Shown here: positions 1-6,800 of the stretch, one piece after another
How positions within the stretch are numbered: position 1 is the stretch's first letter
How the letters are laid out: every line of letters begins with the position of its first letter
Assembly (NCBI GenBank): GCA_034660995.1
Contig: JAYEKL010000066.1
Span: forward strand, 1 to 12,952
Direction of reading: 5' to 3'
Source of the DNA: JAYEKL01 sp034660995
Lineage (GTDB): Bacteria; Patescibacteriota; Minisyncoccia; JAHIHE01; JAGLIN01
DNA length: 12,952 nucleotides
The notes under the pieces: generated by a model
The model's database searches: none
The model's input: only the letters and a program-made list of their open reading frames with translations
Told to the model about the DNA's origin: nothing
Position numbers and translations under genes: made by a program

Positions 1-132
1 TCTTATTATTTTTAATAATATTATGAAATAATTATATCACAAAACAGTGAAAGAGTCAAAAACCAGGGTCCCAATCACCTCGGAGTGTTGAGCGTAGCGC
101 TAGCGAAGTTCAACCTGAAATATCACTTCCGC

Positions 133-157
133 GAGAACTGGTTTTCAACCAGTTCTC
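133..157. repeat. Perfect inverted repeat, 11-bp arms
   Basis: GAGAACTGGTT (133-143) is followed by a 3-base loop and its exact reverse complement AACCAGTTCTC (147-157). There is no T-run after it, so it is more likely a small palindromic element than a terminator. The core ACTGGTT recurs in the next palindrome at 202-245. Confidence 0.75.
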
Positions 158-201
158 AACGTTTTGAAGATGCAATAATTTTATTTGCTTGGGAAACATT
201 A

Positions 202-245
202 GGAACTGGTTGCCTGCCTGCTGGACAGGCTGGCAAACCAGTTCC
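202..245. repeat. Nested inverted repeat sharing the ACTGGTT core
   Basis: The outer arms GGAACTGGTT and AACCAGTTCC enclose inner arms GCC/GGC and a GCCTG...CAGGC hairpin. It shares the ACTGGTT/AACCAGT core with the palindrome at 133-157, so the two look like members of one small palindromic repeat family. Confidence 0.7.
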
Positions 246-277
246 CGCATCAGATTAGTTTTTGTCATAAATAGTTG

Positions 278-313
278 TTTCTAATAGTATACAATAAGTA
301 TATACTATTAGAA
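278..313. repeat. AT-rich inverted repeat
   Basis: TTTCTAATAGTATAC (278-292) is matched by TACTATTAGAAA ending at 313, a nearly perfect inverted repeat with a small interruption near the centre. It could be a terminator-like hairpin or an operator; no T-run follows directly, so its function is unknown. Confidence 0.55.
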
Positions 314-343
314 ATGATATACCAATACATCGTTGGCTCGTTG

Positions 344-365
344 GTTCCAGTCTTCCGACTGGAAC
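344..365. repeat. Perfect inverted repeat, 9-bp arms
   Basis: GTTCCAGTC (344-352), a four-base loop, then GACTGGAAC (357-365). It lies immediately upstream of a frame that encodes a membrane-anchor-like tail (372-464) and may have interrupted an older gene there. Confidence 0.7.
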
Positions 366-371
366 AAATGA

Positions 372-464
372 AGATTTTGGTTATGGCTGATCGCCATTGC
401 TATAATCGGTATAACAGCTTACTCATTTTCGTCTATCGCAAAACGAAAGAAAAAAGAAAAATAA
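372..464 (+). pseudogene. Possible remnant: C-terminal membrane anchor of a lost gene
   Basis: The frame from 372 to the TAA at 462-464 reads as a hydrophobic segment (FWLWLIAIAIIGITAYSF) followed by a lysine/arginine-rich tail (AKRKKKEK). This is the usual pattern at the end of a surface or membrane protein with a single C-terminal anchor. There is no start codon in frame, and a stop codon sits just upstream at 369-371, next to the palindrome at 344-365. A good terminator hairpin begins 13 bases after the stop, as expected for the end of a real gene. I infer the 3' end of a decayed gene. It could also be chance, since the stretch is only 30 codons. Confidence 0.35.
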
Positions 465-476
465 TCGTTTATTCAC

Positions 477-511
477 AAAACCCCGCTGTTTTATCAGCGG
501 GGTTTTTGTTT
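477..511 (+). terminator. Rho-independent terminator
   Basis: CCCCGCTG (481-488), a six-base loop and CAGCGGGG (495-502) form a strong GC stem, flanked by AAAA on the left and a T-rich run on the right. The A/T flanks would let it work in both directions. It probably ended the gene whose remnant lies at 372-464. Confidence 0.85.
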
Positions 512-518
512 TGGGTCA

Positions 519-547
519 TTAACAGAAATTGGAAAATAAGGTAGAAT
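519..547 (+). promoter_or_regulatory. Probable sigma70-type promoter upstream of the permease
   Basis: TTAACA (519-524), a 17-base spacer and TAGAAT (542-547) fit the -35/-10 pattern and sit directly after a terminator. The predicted start near 554 would give a leader of about 450 bases, filled with repeat elements, before the permease gene at 1007. A nearer promoter cannot be excluded. Confidence 0.4.
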
Positions 548-548
548 G

Positions 549-565
549 GGGTTAGGGGTTAGGAG
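549..565 (+). repeat. TTAGGAG-type tract
   Basis: A G/T-rich degenerate tract (GGTTAGGGGTTAGGAG) opening the intergenic mosaic 541-1003. The reverse complement tract closes the same block at 961-1003, so the whole block is bounded by an imperfect inverted repeat. The same tract recurs at the ends of several genes in this window. Confidence 0.6.
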
Positions 566-588
566 CTATAGTTATTAAAACGCGTAGC

Positions 589-733
589 TGTTATTCTGAA
601 TTTAGTTCAGAATCTACGATATGTTACGAGTAGACTAACCTACAAATCACAAGCTAAGTGTAGCAATCAAAAGATCCTGAATCCGCCAGCTGGCGGATCA
701 GAGCCTGTCCTGAATTCAGTTCAGGAATGACAA
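589..733 (+). repeat. MITE-like element, family B, copy 1
   Basis: This stretch starts with TGTTATTCTGAA and ends with TTCAGGAATGACA, imperfect terminal inverted repeats. Its inner part (GATATGTTACGAGTAGACTA, then CAAATCACA...AGTGTAGCA) reappears in reverse orientation in the element at 6642-6751 between xseA and xseB. Compared with that copy, this one carries an extra palindromic insertion around 665-720 that contains CCGCCAGCTGGCGG. No coding capacity, so probably a non-autonomous element. Confidence 0.65.
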
Positions 734-801
734 CTACGCTTGGAATAACATCTACGAAAGCTTGTCATATAAAGGAAACAGAGATATTCTGAATGCGTAG
801 A

Positions 802-943
802 TGTCATCTCGACTGGAGCACTGATAAATTCAGTATAAACTTCGCGGAATGGAGAGATCTACGAACTGATTAAATTTCACCAAAACTTTTCTTTTTTCTG
901 GCATAGTATAGTTTACAGATTTCTCACTCCGTTCGAAATGACA
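802..943 (+). repeat. MITE-like element, family A, copy 1
   Basis: Terminal inverted repeats TGTCATCTCGA (802-812) and TCGAAATGACA (933-943). The interior matches the elements at 4749-4896 (same orientation) and 11459-11603 (opposite orientation) through most of its length, including ACTTCGCGGAATGGAGAGAT and the TTTCTGGCATAGTATAG segment. It has no coding capacity. Confidence 0.8.
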
Positions 944-960
944 ACAACGCATTCTAGCGA

Positions 961-1003
961 CCTAATATTCTAAAACCTAACTCCTAAAATCTAATCTACT
1001 AAA
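961..1003 (-). repeat. CTCCTAA-type tract before the permease start
   Basis: A C/T/A-rich tract (for example CCTAACTCCTAA) that is the reverse complement of the TTAGGAG tracts found at gene ends. It ends only a few bases before the ATG at 1007 and contains no Shine-Dalgarno sequence, so the permease start lacks a recognisable ribosome binding site. Confidence 0.6.
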
Positions 1004-1006
1004 TCA

Positions 1007-2518
1007 ATGTTCAGTTATAAAAAATATTTTTCATATTTAATTTATTTTGCGACATGTTTGTTTTTTATTGTTGTTATTTTTCTGCCGGCGGTGTATGTTC
1101 TTAGTTTTGCTTTTGGCGGGAAGCTTACTGTTTCAAGCGAACTTTTTAATGTTTTAAAGATATCTTTTTTGGTTGCTCTTATTGTAACAGTTGTTAATCT
1201 CTTTTTTGGAATTGCTTTCGCTTGGGTTTTTGTTAATACAAAAAGTAAGTATAAAGCATGGATGGATAATCTTATTGATTTGCCCCTGGTTGTTCCGACA
1301 GCGGCTCTTGGGCTTTCGGTGTTCTTGTTTTGGGGAGAATACTGGCATATTGGAAAGGGCTTAGTTTTAATAATTTTACTGCATATAATTTTTACAATTC
1401 CTTATATGGTTCGTTCGGTCGCGGCTGCGATTGAGCAAATTAACAAAACTTATAATGAGGCTGGCACAACACTTGGCGCGTCTCCTTTTTCTTTGTTTAG
1501 AACAATTGATTTTCCTTTGTTTAAAGATGGGGTTATTGTTGGAGTAGTTCTTACTTTTACAAGAAGCTTATCAGAAACAGGCGCTACAATGATGGTTGCA
1601 GGTATTACGACGATGACTGCGCCAGTGTTTATTGTTAATCTAAAACATTCAGGTGATATTCCTCAAGCCGCGGTTGCCAGCATTATTCTTATTTTGTCAG
1701 CTCTTGCCGTGCTTGTGTTTGCCAAATTTTTAACAAGAAAAAAACATTTTAATTTTGAAGTTGCTTATCCAAAATTTGAAAAGTCGTTAGGTAATTTATA
1801 TAAGGTTAGAAATTTTGTTCTTGGAGTGTTTCTTTCTGTAATTATAATAATTCCGACTTTTTATATTATCTTTTATAATTTTCTGAATTTTAATCCCGTT
1901 TTTAATTTGCAGATCATAGAAAGCTTTTTTATCTCTTTTGGGATTGCTTTTACGGTAACCTTGCTTGGGCTTGTTTTTGCGATTCCGATGGCATATTTTA
2001 TCGCGCGAAGTAAAAATATAAAACTAGCAAGTTTGTTTGAAAATATGCATGATATTGTTCTTTTGGTGCCGACTAGCGCGTTAGGATTTTCACTTGCTAT
2101 GTTTTGGGGAAAATTAAATTTTAATGAATTGTTTATCCTTGTTTTTGCTCATTTGAGTTTTACTTTTCCGCTTCTTGTTAAACCAATTACCGTTGCGATA
2201 AAAAATGTTGACTTTAGAATAGAAGAGTCGGCCATATGTCTTGGCGCGAGTCATTGGAAAGTTTTAACATCAATCCTTTTTCCCTTAATCTTACCTGCTA
2301 TAATTGCTGGGAGTATTATGGCTTTTATGAGAAGTTTATCAGAAACTGGGGCGACGCTGGCAGTGAGCGCTGATGTAAAAACTATTTCAGTTTTAATTGT
2401 TGATTTGGTTAAAAAAGATCAAATTTCAGAAGCTGGATTTATCTGTTTTATTCTATTTGTGATTGCGTTTGCGTTTTTAATAGCACTGAAGAAGACGAAG
2501 AAGGGGTTGAGGGGTTAG
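1007..2518 (+). CDS. ABC importer permease, fused two-module type (iron/thiamine/sulfate-like)
   Basis: Integral membrane subunit of a binding-protein-dependent ABC importer. The 503 residues form two homologous permease modules in one chain, as in FbpB- or ThiP-type permeases. Each module has about six hydrophobic segments and an EAA loop that contacts the ATPase: EAGTTLGASPFSLFRTIDFP in module 1 and ESAICLGASHWKVLTSILFP in module 2. Both modules also carry an RSLSETGAT motif, related to motifs in sulfate/molybdate/iron permeases. Substrate cannot be read from the sequence. The partner ATPase lies downstream at 3010-4101, separated by repeat elements; no substrate-binding protein gene is in the window. 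The start ATG has no Shine-Dalgarno sequence. The stop TAG (2516-2518) is part of a TTAGGAG tract, and the last residues (GLRG) may come from it. Confidence 0.85.
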   Translation: MFSYKKYFSYLIYFATCLFFIVVIFLPAVYVLSFAFGGKLTVSSELFNVLKISFLVALIVTVVNLFFGIAFAWVFVNTKSKYKAWMDNLIDLPLVVPTAALGLSVFLFWGEYWHIGKGLVLIILLHIIFTIPYMVRSVAAAIEQINKTYNEAGTTLGASPFSLFRTIDFPLFKDGVIVGVVLTFTRSLSETGATMMVAGITTMTAPVFIVNLKHSGDIPQAAVASIILILSALAVLVFAKFLTRKKHFNFEVAYPKFEKSLGNLYKVRNFVLGVFLSVIIIIPTFYIIFYNFLNFNPVFNLQIIESFFISFGIAFTVTLLGLVFAIPMAYFIARSKNIKLASLFENMHDIVLLVPTSALGFSLAMFWGKLNFNELFILVFAHLSFTFPLLVKPITVAIKNVDFRIEESAICLGASHWKVLTSILFPLILPAIIAGSIMAFMRSLSETGATLAVSADVKTISVLIVDLVKKDQISEAGFICFILFVIAFAFLIALKKTKKGLRG

Positions 2519-2528
2519 GAGATTATCA
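2511..2528 (+). repeat. TTAGGAG tract overlapping the permease stop codon
   Basis: GGGGTTAGGAGATTA spans the last codon and TAG stop of the permease. The block 2511-3000 starts with this tract and ends with the reverse complement tract before the ATPase gene. Confidence 0.6.
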
Positions 2529-2626
2529 GAATGTGTTTCTGTCATTTCGAATTCCGCTGAGTCCCGTTCCAAATTTTACAAGACTATCTAATCAATATCA
2601 ACTTTAGAAATTACACATTTGCATGT

Positions 2627-2796
2627 TGTCATTCCTGTGGAGACAGGAATCCAGACGCAATATCTTTAGCTTTTAGAATATCATTATAATAATTGAAATA
2701 TCATCTAATCTTACAGCTATCTTGTTTACAAAGCATTTATCTTAAAATAACATCCGATAATACTTCACCTAGATTCCCGCCTCCGCGGGAATGACA
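2627..2796 (+). repeat. MITE-like element, family C
   Basis: Terminal inverted repeats: TGTCATTCCTG at 2627 and CGCGGGAATGACA ending at 2796, each with a short hairpin just inside (CCTGTGGAGACAGG; CCCGCCTCCGCGGG). The interior is AT-rich and has no gene. The ends resemble those of families A and B (TGTCATTC), so all three may be mobilised by related transposases elsewhere in the genome. Confidence 0.7.
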
Positions 2797-2853
2797 AAAA
2801 CTGCGTTTTTTAGAGGTTCCTGTAGTGTGTTTATGGACATGTCTGCCGAATGG

Positions 2854-2940
2854 CTAGTCTCTCCATTCCGCGAAGTTTATGCTGAATCCATTCGGCAAAA
2901 GCTCAGGACAAGCTTATTTCAGTGCTCCAGTCGAGATAAC
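2854..2940 (-). repeat. Partial family A element, interrupted
   Basis: Read on the minus strand this is the left part of a family A element: TTATCTCGACTGGAGCACTG, then GCATAAACTTCGCGGAATGG. About 25 bases of unrelated sequence (near 2890-2914) interrupt it, and the right half is missing. It lies between the permease and ATPase genes. Confidence 0.65.
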
Positions 2941-2943
2941 ATC

Positions 2944-2999
2944 TACGCGTTCCTAACTCCTAACTTTCTAACTCCTAACGTTCTAACTTCTAATTTCTA
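2944..2999 (-). repeat. CTCCTAAC tandem tract before the ATPase start
   Basis: Several degenerate copies of CTAACTCCTAA/CTAACTTTCTAA lie in tandem directly upstream of the ATPase ATG at 3010. This is the reverse complement of the TTAGGAG tract that closes the small gene at 4593-4602 downstream, so this gene pair is flanked by an imperfect inverted repeat. It leaves no Shine-Dalgarno sequence at the ATPase start. Confidence 0.65.
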
Positions 3000-3009
3000 A
3001 TAATAAACC

Positions 3010-4101
3010 ATGCCAAATATAAAATTAAAAAAACTTACTAAAAAATTTATTTCTATAAACGAAGCAACGAAGGGAGAAGTTATTACGGCTGTTAATGGTG
3101 TTAGTTTGGAGATAAAAAAACATAGCTATAATACGCTTCTTGGTCCTTCGGGGTGTGGAAAAACGACATTACTTCGTATGATCTCTGGATTAGAGGAGCC
3201 GACAAAGGGAAAAGTTTTTTTTGGTAAAAAAGATATTACAAATTTGCCTACACAGGAAAGAAATATAGGATTTGTGTTTCAAAATTATTCTCTTTTTCCT
3301 CATATGGATGTTTGGCATAATGTCAGTTATGGCCCGATGATTAGAAATAAGTTTTCGCAAAAAACAAAAAATTATATCCACGAAGTTTTAAAAATGGTCA
3401 AACTGGATGACCGCGCGAACGCTTATCCGAGCGAACTTTCTGGTGGAATGCAGCAAAGAGTCGCTGTAGCGCGTGCTATCGCGACTAAATCTTCTTTGAT
3501 GCTTTTAGACGAACCTCTGGGAGCGCTAGACGCTCGTATTGGAACTGCGCTTCGGTATGATTTAATGAAATTGATTAAAGAATATAAGTTAACGGCGATT
3601 CATGTAACTCATAATCAGGAAGAAGCGATGACAATTTCAGATAATATTATAATGATGAAGAGAGGGAAAATTGTTCAGTCTGGATCACCAAAAGAAATTT
3701 ACGATAAGCCAAATTCAATTTTCGCCGCATATTTTTTGGGTCGTTGTAATTTTTTTCGTTGTGAAGCGATAGACAAAAATCATGTAAGATTTCAGGATGC
3801 GGTAATTGAGCTGCCAAAGAATAATTTGAAGAAAAAAATCGTGTTGGGTATTCGTTCAGAAAAAATACATATAAATAGTGTTTTAAAAAAAGAGAATATT
3901 AAGGGGATTATTGAATTTGTTAATTTTTTAGGAGACAAATGGCAATATGTTATAAGACTTTTTGACGGAACCGAAATAAATGCTTTAAAAAGGACTTCGG
4001 GAAATCTAAAACCTGGAGATAAAGTTTCAGTAAATTTTTTCCCGGATAATATCTATATTTTTGACGAACCGAAAAATTTTGAAAAAGAAAAGGCGGTCTA
4101 A
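3010..4101 (+). CDS. ABC importer ATP-binding subunit with TOBE domain
   Basis: Cytoplasmic ATPase that powers an importer, of the PotA/FbpC/CysA class (363 residues, usual length). Nucleotide-binding domain: Walker A GPSGCGKTT at 45-53, Q-loop glutamine 91 (FQNYSLFPHM), signature LSGGMQQ at 143-149, Walker B LMLLDEP at 163-169, D-loop GALD at 171-174 and the switch histidine 201 (HVTH). Residues from about 235 to the end form a TOBE-like domain, which in this class often has a regulatory role. It most likely pairs with the fused permease at 1007-2518, the only permease in the window, although about 490 bases of repeats separate them. The ATG start lacks a Shine-Dalgarno sequence. It is probably co-transcribed with the small protein at 4159. 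Function as an ATPase is near certain; the substrate is unknown. Confidence 0.93.
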   Translation: MPNIKLKKLTKKFISINEATKGEVITAVNGVSLEIKKHSYNTLLGPSGCGKTTLLRMISGLEEPTKGKVFFGKKDITNLPTQERNIGFVFQNYSLFPHMDVWHNVSYGPMIRNKFSQKTKNYIHEVLKMVKLDDRANAYPSELSGGMQQRVAVARAIATKSSLMLLDEPLGALDARIGTALRYDLMKLIKEYKLTAIHVTHNQEEAMTISDNIIMMKRGKIVQSGSPKEIYDKPNSIFAAYFLGRCNFFRCEAIDKNHVRFQDAVIELPKNNLKKKIVLGIRSEKIHINSVLKKENIKGIIEFVNFLGDKWQYVIRLFDGTEINALKRTSGNLKPGDKVSVNFFPDNIYIFDEPKNFEKEKAV

Positions 4102-4107
4102 AAAAAT

Positions 4108-4152
4108 AGAATTATGAATTATAAATTATAAAAAAGTTAAAAAAGTTAAAAC
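4108..4152 (+). repeat. Short AT-rich tandem tracts between ATPase and small gene
   Basis: GAATTAT/AAATTAT units are followed by two AAAAAGTTAA units. They fill the 57-base gap between the ATPase stop and the next start, with no terminator hairpin, so read-through into 4159 is expected. Confidence 0.5.
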
Positions 4153-4158
4153 AAAGAA

Positions 4159-4602
4159 ATGAGGATAGTTGAAGATATTGTACGTGTAAAAAAAGAAAGC
4201 AAAAGTGATTTGCCGAAAAATTATAGTGTGGTAAAGAAGACTGCAGTTTCAACGCGTTCTGAAAAGAAAATATTTACGAAAAGTGTAAAAAAGGCAAGAA
4301 GTAAAATAAAGAAGACAAAGAAAGCTAAGAAAACAATCAAGTTAGAGCATTTAGTAAGCACAGACGGAAGATTAATCTTGGGAATGATCGTTGTTTTATT
4401 TATATATATTTTCTTTATGTGGTTTTTTCTGTATGATGGCAAAAAAGATGTTCCAGCTTCTATCGAAAATACTGTTGCCGAGTTGGAAAAAGAAGACGAA
4501 CTTTCTAAAAAAGAAATAGATGAATTAGAAGAGTTTTATAGTGGTGAATTATTAGAAGATACGATTGAGAGGATTAAGGAGATGAGTGGTTCTAGGGATT
4601 AG
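4159..4602 (+). CDS. Small basic-acidic single-pass membrane protein, unknown function
   Basis: I do not recognise a family. The 147 residues have three parts: a strongly basic N-terminal stretch (about 1-62, over a third lysine or arginine in 36-62), one hydrophobic membrane segment at about 72-92 (LILGMIVVLFIYIFFMWFF), and a glutamate/lysine-rich C-terminal part (100-141) likely to form a helix or coiled coil. The positive-inside rule predicts the basic part in the cytoplasm, where it could bind nucleic acid or phospholipid, and the acidic part outside. It follows the importer ATPase by 57 bases without a terminator, so it is probably in the same operon. The C-terminus (SGSRD) is encoded within the TTAGGAG-type tract that also forms the stop; xseA ends in the same SRD. 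Confidence 0.6.
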   Translation: MRIVEDIVRVKKESKSDLPKNYSVVKKTAVSTRSEKKIFTKSVKKARSKIKKTKKAKKTIKLEHLVSTDGRLILGMIVVLFIYIFFMWFFLYDGKKDVPASIENTVAELEKEDELSKKEIDELEEFYSGELLEDTIERIKEMSGSRD

Positions 4603-4640
4603 GAGTTTAGAACATTAGAATGTTAGGAATTAAGAGTTAG
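4590..4640 (+). repeat. TTAGGAG tract overlapping the stop codon
   Basis: TCTAGGGATTAGGAGTTTAG and further degenerate copies follow from inside the last codons of the small membrane protein gene, then ATGCGTTGATG joins the tract to a family A fragment. Confidence 0.6.
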
Positions 4641-4646
4641 GAATGC

Positions 4647-4735
4647 GTTGATGTTATCTCGACTGGAACTGTAGTGAAACTGTCATCTCAATTGGAGCAC
4701 TGAAATAAATTCAGCATAAACTTCGCGAATCTCGA
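4647..4735 (+). repeat. Partial, rearranged family A element fragments
   Basis: TGTTATCTCGACTGGAACTG is followed by a second start-like segment, TGTCATCTCAATTGGAGCAC, and by CAGCATAAACTTCGCGAATC. These are degenerate pieces of the left half of family A, immediately left of the full copy at 4749. Confidence 0.55.
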
Positions 4736-4748
4736 AGAAACGCATAGA

Positions 4749-4896
4749 TGTCATCTCGACTGTAGCACTGATAAATTCAGTATAAACTTCGCGGAATGGA
4801 GAGATCTATAGACTAATTAAATTTCACCGAAACCTCTCTTTTTTCTGGCATTGTATAGTTTATAGATTTCTCACCCTACCGGGATTCGAAATGACA
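4749..4896 (+). repeat. MITE-like element, family A, copy 2
   Basis: Terminal inverted repeats TGTCATCTCGA (4749-4759) and TCGAAATGACA (4886-4896). The interior aligns along its whole length with the copy at 802-943. It carries a CCCTACCGGGAT segment near the right end that is also seen, in reverse, in the copy at 11459. Confidence 0.8.
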
Positions 4897-4935
4897 ACTA
4901 TGTTTGGAGTGACAAAACTTTATTTAATTAAGAAC

Positions 4936-4964
4936 TTGTTAAAATGTTAAAATGCTTATATATT
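4936..4964 (+). promoter_or_regulatory. Promoter of xseA giving a near-leaderless transcript
   Basis: TTGTTA (4936-4941), a 17-base spacer and TATATT (4959-4964). Transcription would start near 4971, about eight bases before the ATG at 4979. This agrees with the absence of a Shine-Dalgarno sequence at that start. Confidence 0.55.
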
Positions 4965-4978
4965 AAAATGATTTTTCC

Positions 4979-6598
4979 ATGAATCCAAATCTTTTTAGAA
5001 AAATAAAGGAGTGGAGAGACGCAACGGCTAAGAAAGAAGCGGTTGAAGTTTTTCGTGTGTTGCCAAATAGGGTTGTTGAAGATGTTGCTAGAATGGAACC
5101 GAGAACGAGAGAAGAGCTGACGAGTATTAAGGGGATAAAAGATAAAAAATATTATAAATATGGCAAAGAAATTTTAGATATTGTAAAAGAGAATTCGGTA
5201 AATAATGAATTGAGTAAGAAACAGCCTCTTTTTAAAGATATTCTTTTGCGGACAGCACAGAGCGCAGGTCAGAGTTCTCGCAAAAATGAAAATAATTTTG
5301 AGCCTTATAATAATTCTTCGCAGGTTTCTTTAATTCCACATGGTGATAATATTCAGGAGAAAAAGATCTATTCCGTTAGTGAATTTTTAGATCATTTGAA
5401 TGAAAAATTGATGACAGAGGAGGTAAAGCTAAAGGGTGAAGTAACAAGCGTTGATAAAAGAGAGAGAGTTATATATTTTAGTTTAAAAGACGATAAAGAC
5501 AATAGTATTATCAATTGTTTAATTTTTCGGTATCAATATAATATTTCTGGAGTAAAAATTGAATTGGGAAACGAAATTATTGTTAATGGTTATCCTGAAA
5601 TTTATAAACCGTATGGAAAGTTGAGTTTAAAAACAAGTTTGATTGAAATTGCGGGAGAGGGAGCTTTAAAAAAAGCTTATGACGAATTAAAAAATAAGCT
5701 TGAAAAAGAGGGGCTATTTGCTATTGAAAGAAAAAAGTCGTTAGTGGCATTGCCAGAAACGATTGGGCTTATTACTTCGTCGCAGGGTGCCGCGATTGGG
5801 GATTTTACGACAAATTTAGGGAGTTATGGATTTAAGATTAAATTTATAAATTCTAGTGTTGAGGGAAAGCAGGCTGTGTTTGACTTGATAAAGGCGGTGC
5901 GAAAATTTAAAGAATTGAAGGAAGTTCAAGCGCTTGTAATAGTTCGGGGAGGCGGAAGTTTAGAAAGTTTACAGGCGTTTAATAACGAAGCGTTAGTAAA
6001 AGAGATTGTAAGTTTAAAAATTCCCGTTGTTTGCGGAGTAGGTCATGAAAAAGATATTTCTCTAGTCTCTCTTGTTTCTGATCTTGCGGTTTCAACTCCT
6101 ACCGCGGCGGCAAGAGCAATTCGGGAATCATGGGACAGGGCTTTTGAGAAACTGAATAGTAATGAAGTGGCTTTAGTAAGCTTATTTGAAAAATATCTAT
6201 ATAGTTCTAATTATAAAATTGAAAAAATCTCTTTTGACTTGAACCAAAAGTTTGAAAATATATTGCAAAGATTTACTGATGCGGAAAATAATTTTTTAAA
6301 GATAGTTGAAAATATAAATTACGCAATCAATAATGCGAGAAGTAATATTGATAATTCGGCAAGTAAAATATTTTCTGGTTTCGGTCAAAAAGTAATAGAC
6401 GCAAGAAACAAAATAGGTCTTTTTGAAAATGCAATAAGTGTAAATAATCCAGAAAGACAGTTGAAGCTTGGATATAGTATTGTATCTTTAAAAGGAAAAA
6501 TTATTAGGAGTGTTAAGCAGTTAGAAAAAGGAGATGCTGTTGGTATAAAGGTTTCTGACGGGGATATTGAAGCGGAGGTATTAGAGTCTAGGGATTAG
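4979..6598 (+). CDS. xseA: Exodeoxyribonuclease VII large subunit with N-terminal HRDC domain
   Basis: Large catalytic subunit of exonuclease VII, which degrades single-stranded DNA to short oligonucleotides in repair. The 539 residues exceed the family's usual 400-450 because of an added N-terminal domain. Residues about 3-68 (LFRKIKEWRDATAKKEAVEV ... EELTSIKGIKDKKYYKYGKE) match the HRDC pattern, a helical nucleic-acid-binding module known from RecQ helicases and RNase D. A linker (70-125) leads to the OB-fold (about 130-222). The catalytic core has the conserved RGGGSLESLQAFNNE (323 onward), GVGHEKD with His356 and Asp359, and STPTAAA (372-378). A long helical region (about 390-480) fits the coiled-coil arm that binds small subunits, followed by the conserved LKLGYSIV segment. 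xseB follows after a MITE. The stop TAG lies in a TTAGGAG tract. Confidence 0.95.
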   Translation: MNPNLFRKIKEWRDATAKKEAVEVFRVLPNRVVEDVARMEPRTREELTSIKGIKDKKYYKYGKEILDIVKENSVNNELSKKQPLFKDILLRTAQSAGQSSRKNENNFEPYNNSSQVSLIPHGDNIQEKKIYSVSEFLDHLNEKLMTEEVKLKGEVTSVDKRERVIYFSLKDDKDNSIINCLIFRYQYNISGVKIELGNEIIVNGYPEIYKPYGKLSLKTSLIEIAGEGALKKAYDELKNKLEKEGLFAIERKKSLVALPETIGLITSSQGAAIGDFTTNLGSYGFKIKFINSSVEGKQAVFDLIKAVRKFKELKEVQALVIVRGGGSLESLQAFNNEALVKEIVSLKIPVVCGVGHEKDISLVSLVSDLAVSTPTAAARAIRESWDRAFEKLNSNEVALVSLFEKYLYSSNYKIEKISFDLNQKFENILQRFTDAENNFLKIVENINYAINNARSNIDNSASKIFSGFGQKVIDARNKIGLFENAISVNNPERQLKLGYSIVSLKGKIIRSVKQLEKGDAVGIKVSDGDIEAEVLESRD

Positions 6599-6626
6599 GA
6601 GTTAGGAGGTTAGGGATTTAGAAACT
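6588..6626 (+). repeat. TTAGGAG tract overlapping the xseA stop codon
   Basis: TCTAGGGATTAGGAGTTAGG and further copies begin inside the last xseA codons and provide its TAG stop. GATGCGTTAATG then leads into the family B element. Confidence 0.65.
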
Positions 6627-6641
6627 ATCGAGATGCGTTAA

Positions 6642-6751
6642 TGTCATTCTGAATTTATTTCAGAATCTTTTGACTGCTACACTTAGTCTGTGATTTGTAG
6701 GTTAGTTTACTCGTAATATACCATAGATTCTGAAACAAGTTCAGAATGACA
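6642..6751 (-). repeat. MITE-like element, family B, copy 2
   Basis: Terminal inverted repeats TGTCATTCTGA (6642-6652) and TCAGAATGACA (6741-6751). The interior, reversed, matches the copy at 589-733 (GCTACACTTAGTCTGTGATT corresponds to its AATCACAAGCTAAGTGTAGC). It separates xseA from xseB. Confidence 0.75.
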
Positions 6752-6800
6752 ATACTATGTTTAAGATGACGAAGTGATTTAAAAATTAACTACAAAAAAT

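Larger units (their letters stand above)
1..371. other. Intergenic region rich in palindromes, no intact gene
   Basis: No convincing reading frame was found in the first 370 bases. The stretch contains four separate inverted repeats (listed individually) and a GC-richer patch around 75-115 with GTTGA...TTCAAC symmetry. This looks like an accumulation of small palindromic elements rather than a coding or RNA gene. The open frame beginning at 275 runs straight through a terminator hairpin and is not credible as a gene. Confidence 0.5.

Noticed and set aside
275..544. 89-codon open frame
   Set aside because: It runs through two palindromes and a strong terminator hairpin, and the protein has no sensible composition or domain. 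An overlapping frame with a membrane-anchor pattern and a stop before the terminator fits better.
2944..2999. CRISPR array or telomere-like repeat
   Set aside because: The CTCCTAAC units are short, degenerate and without unique spacers of constant length; they match the intergenic tracts elsewhere in the window.
2791..3000. 69-codon open frame
   Set aside because: It starts inside the terminal repeat of the family C element and reads through a family A fragment and the CTCCTAA tract. The repetitive C-terminus (FLTPNVLTSN) is simply the tract translated.
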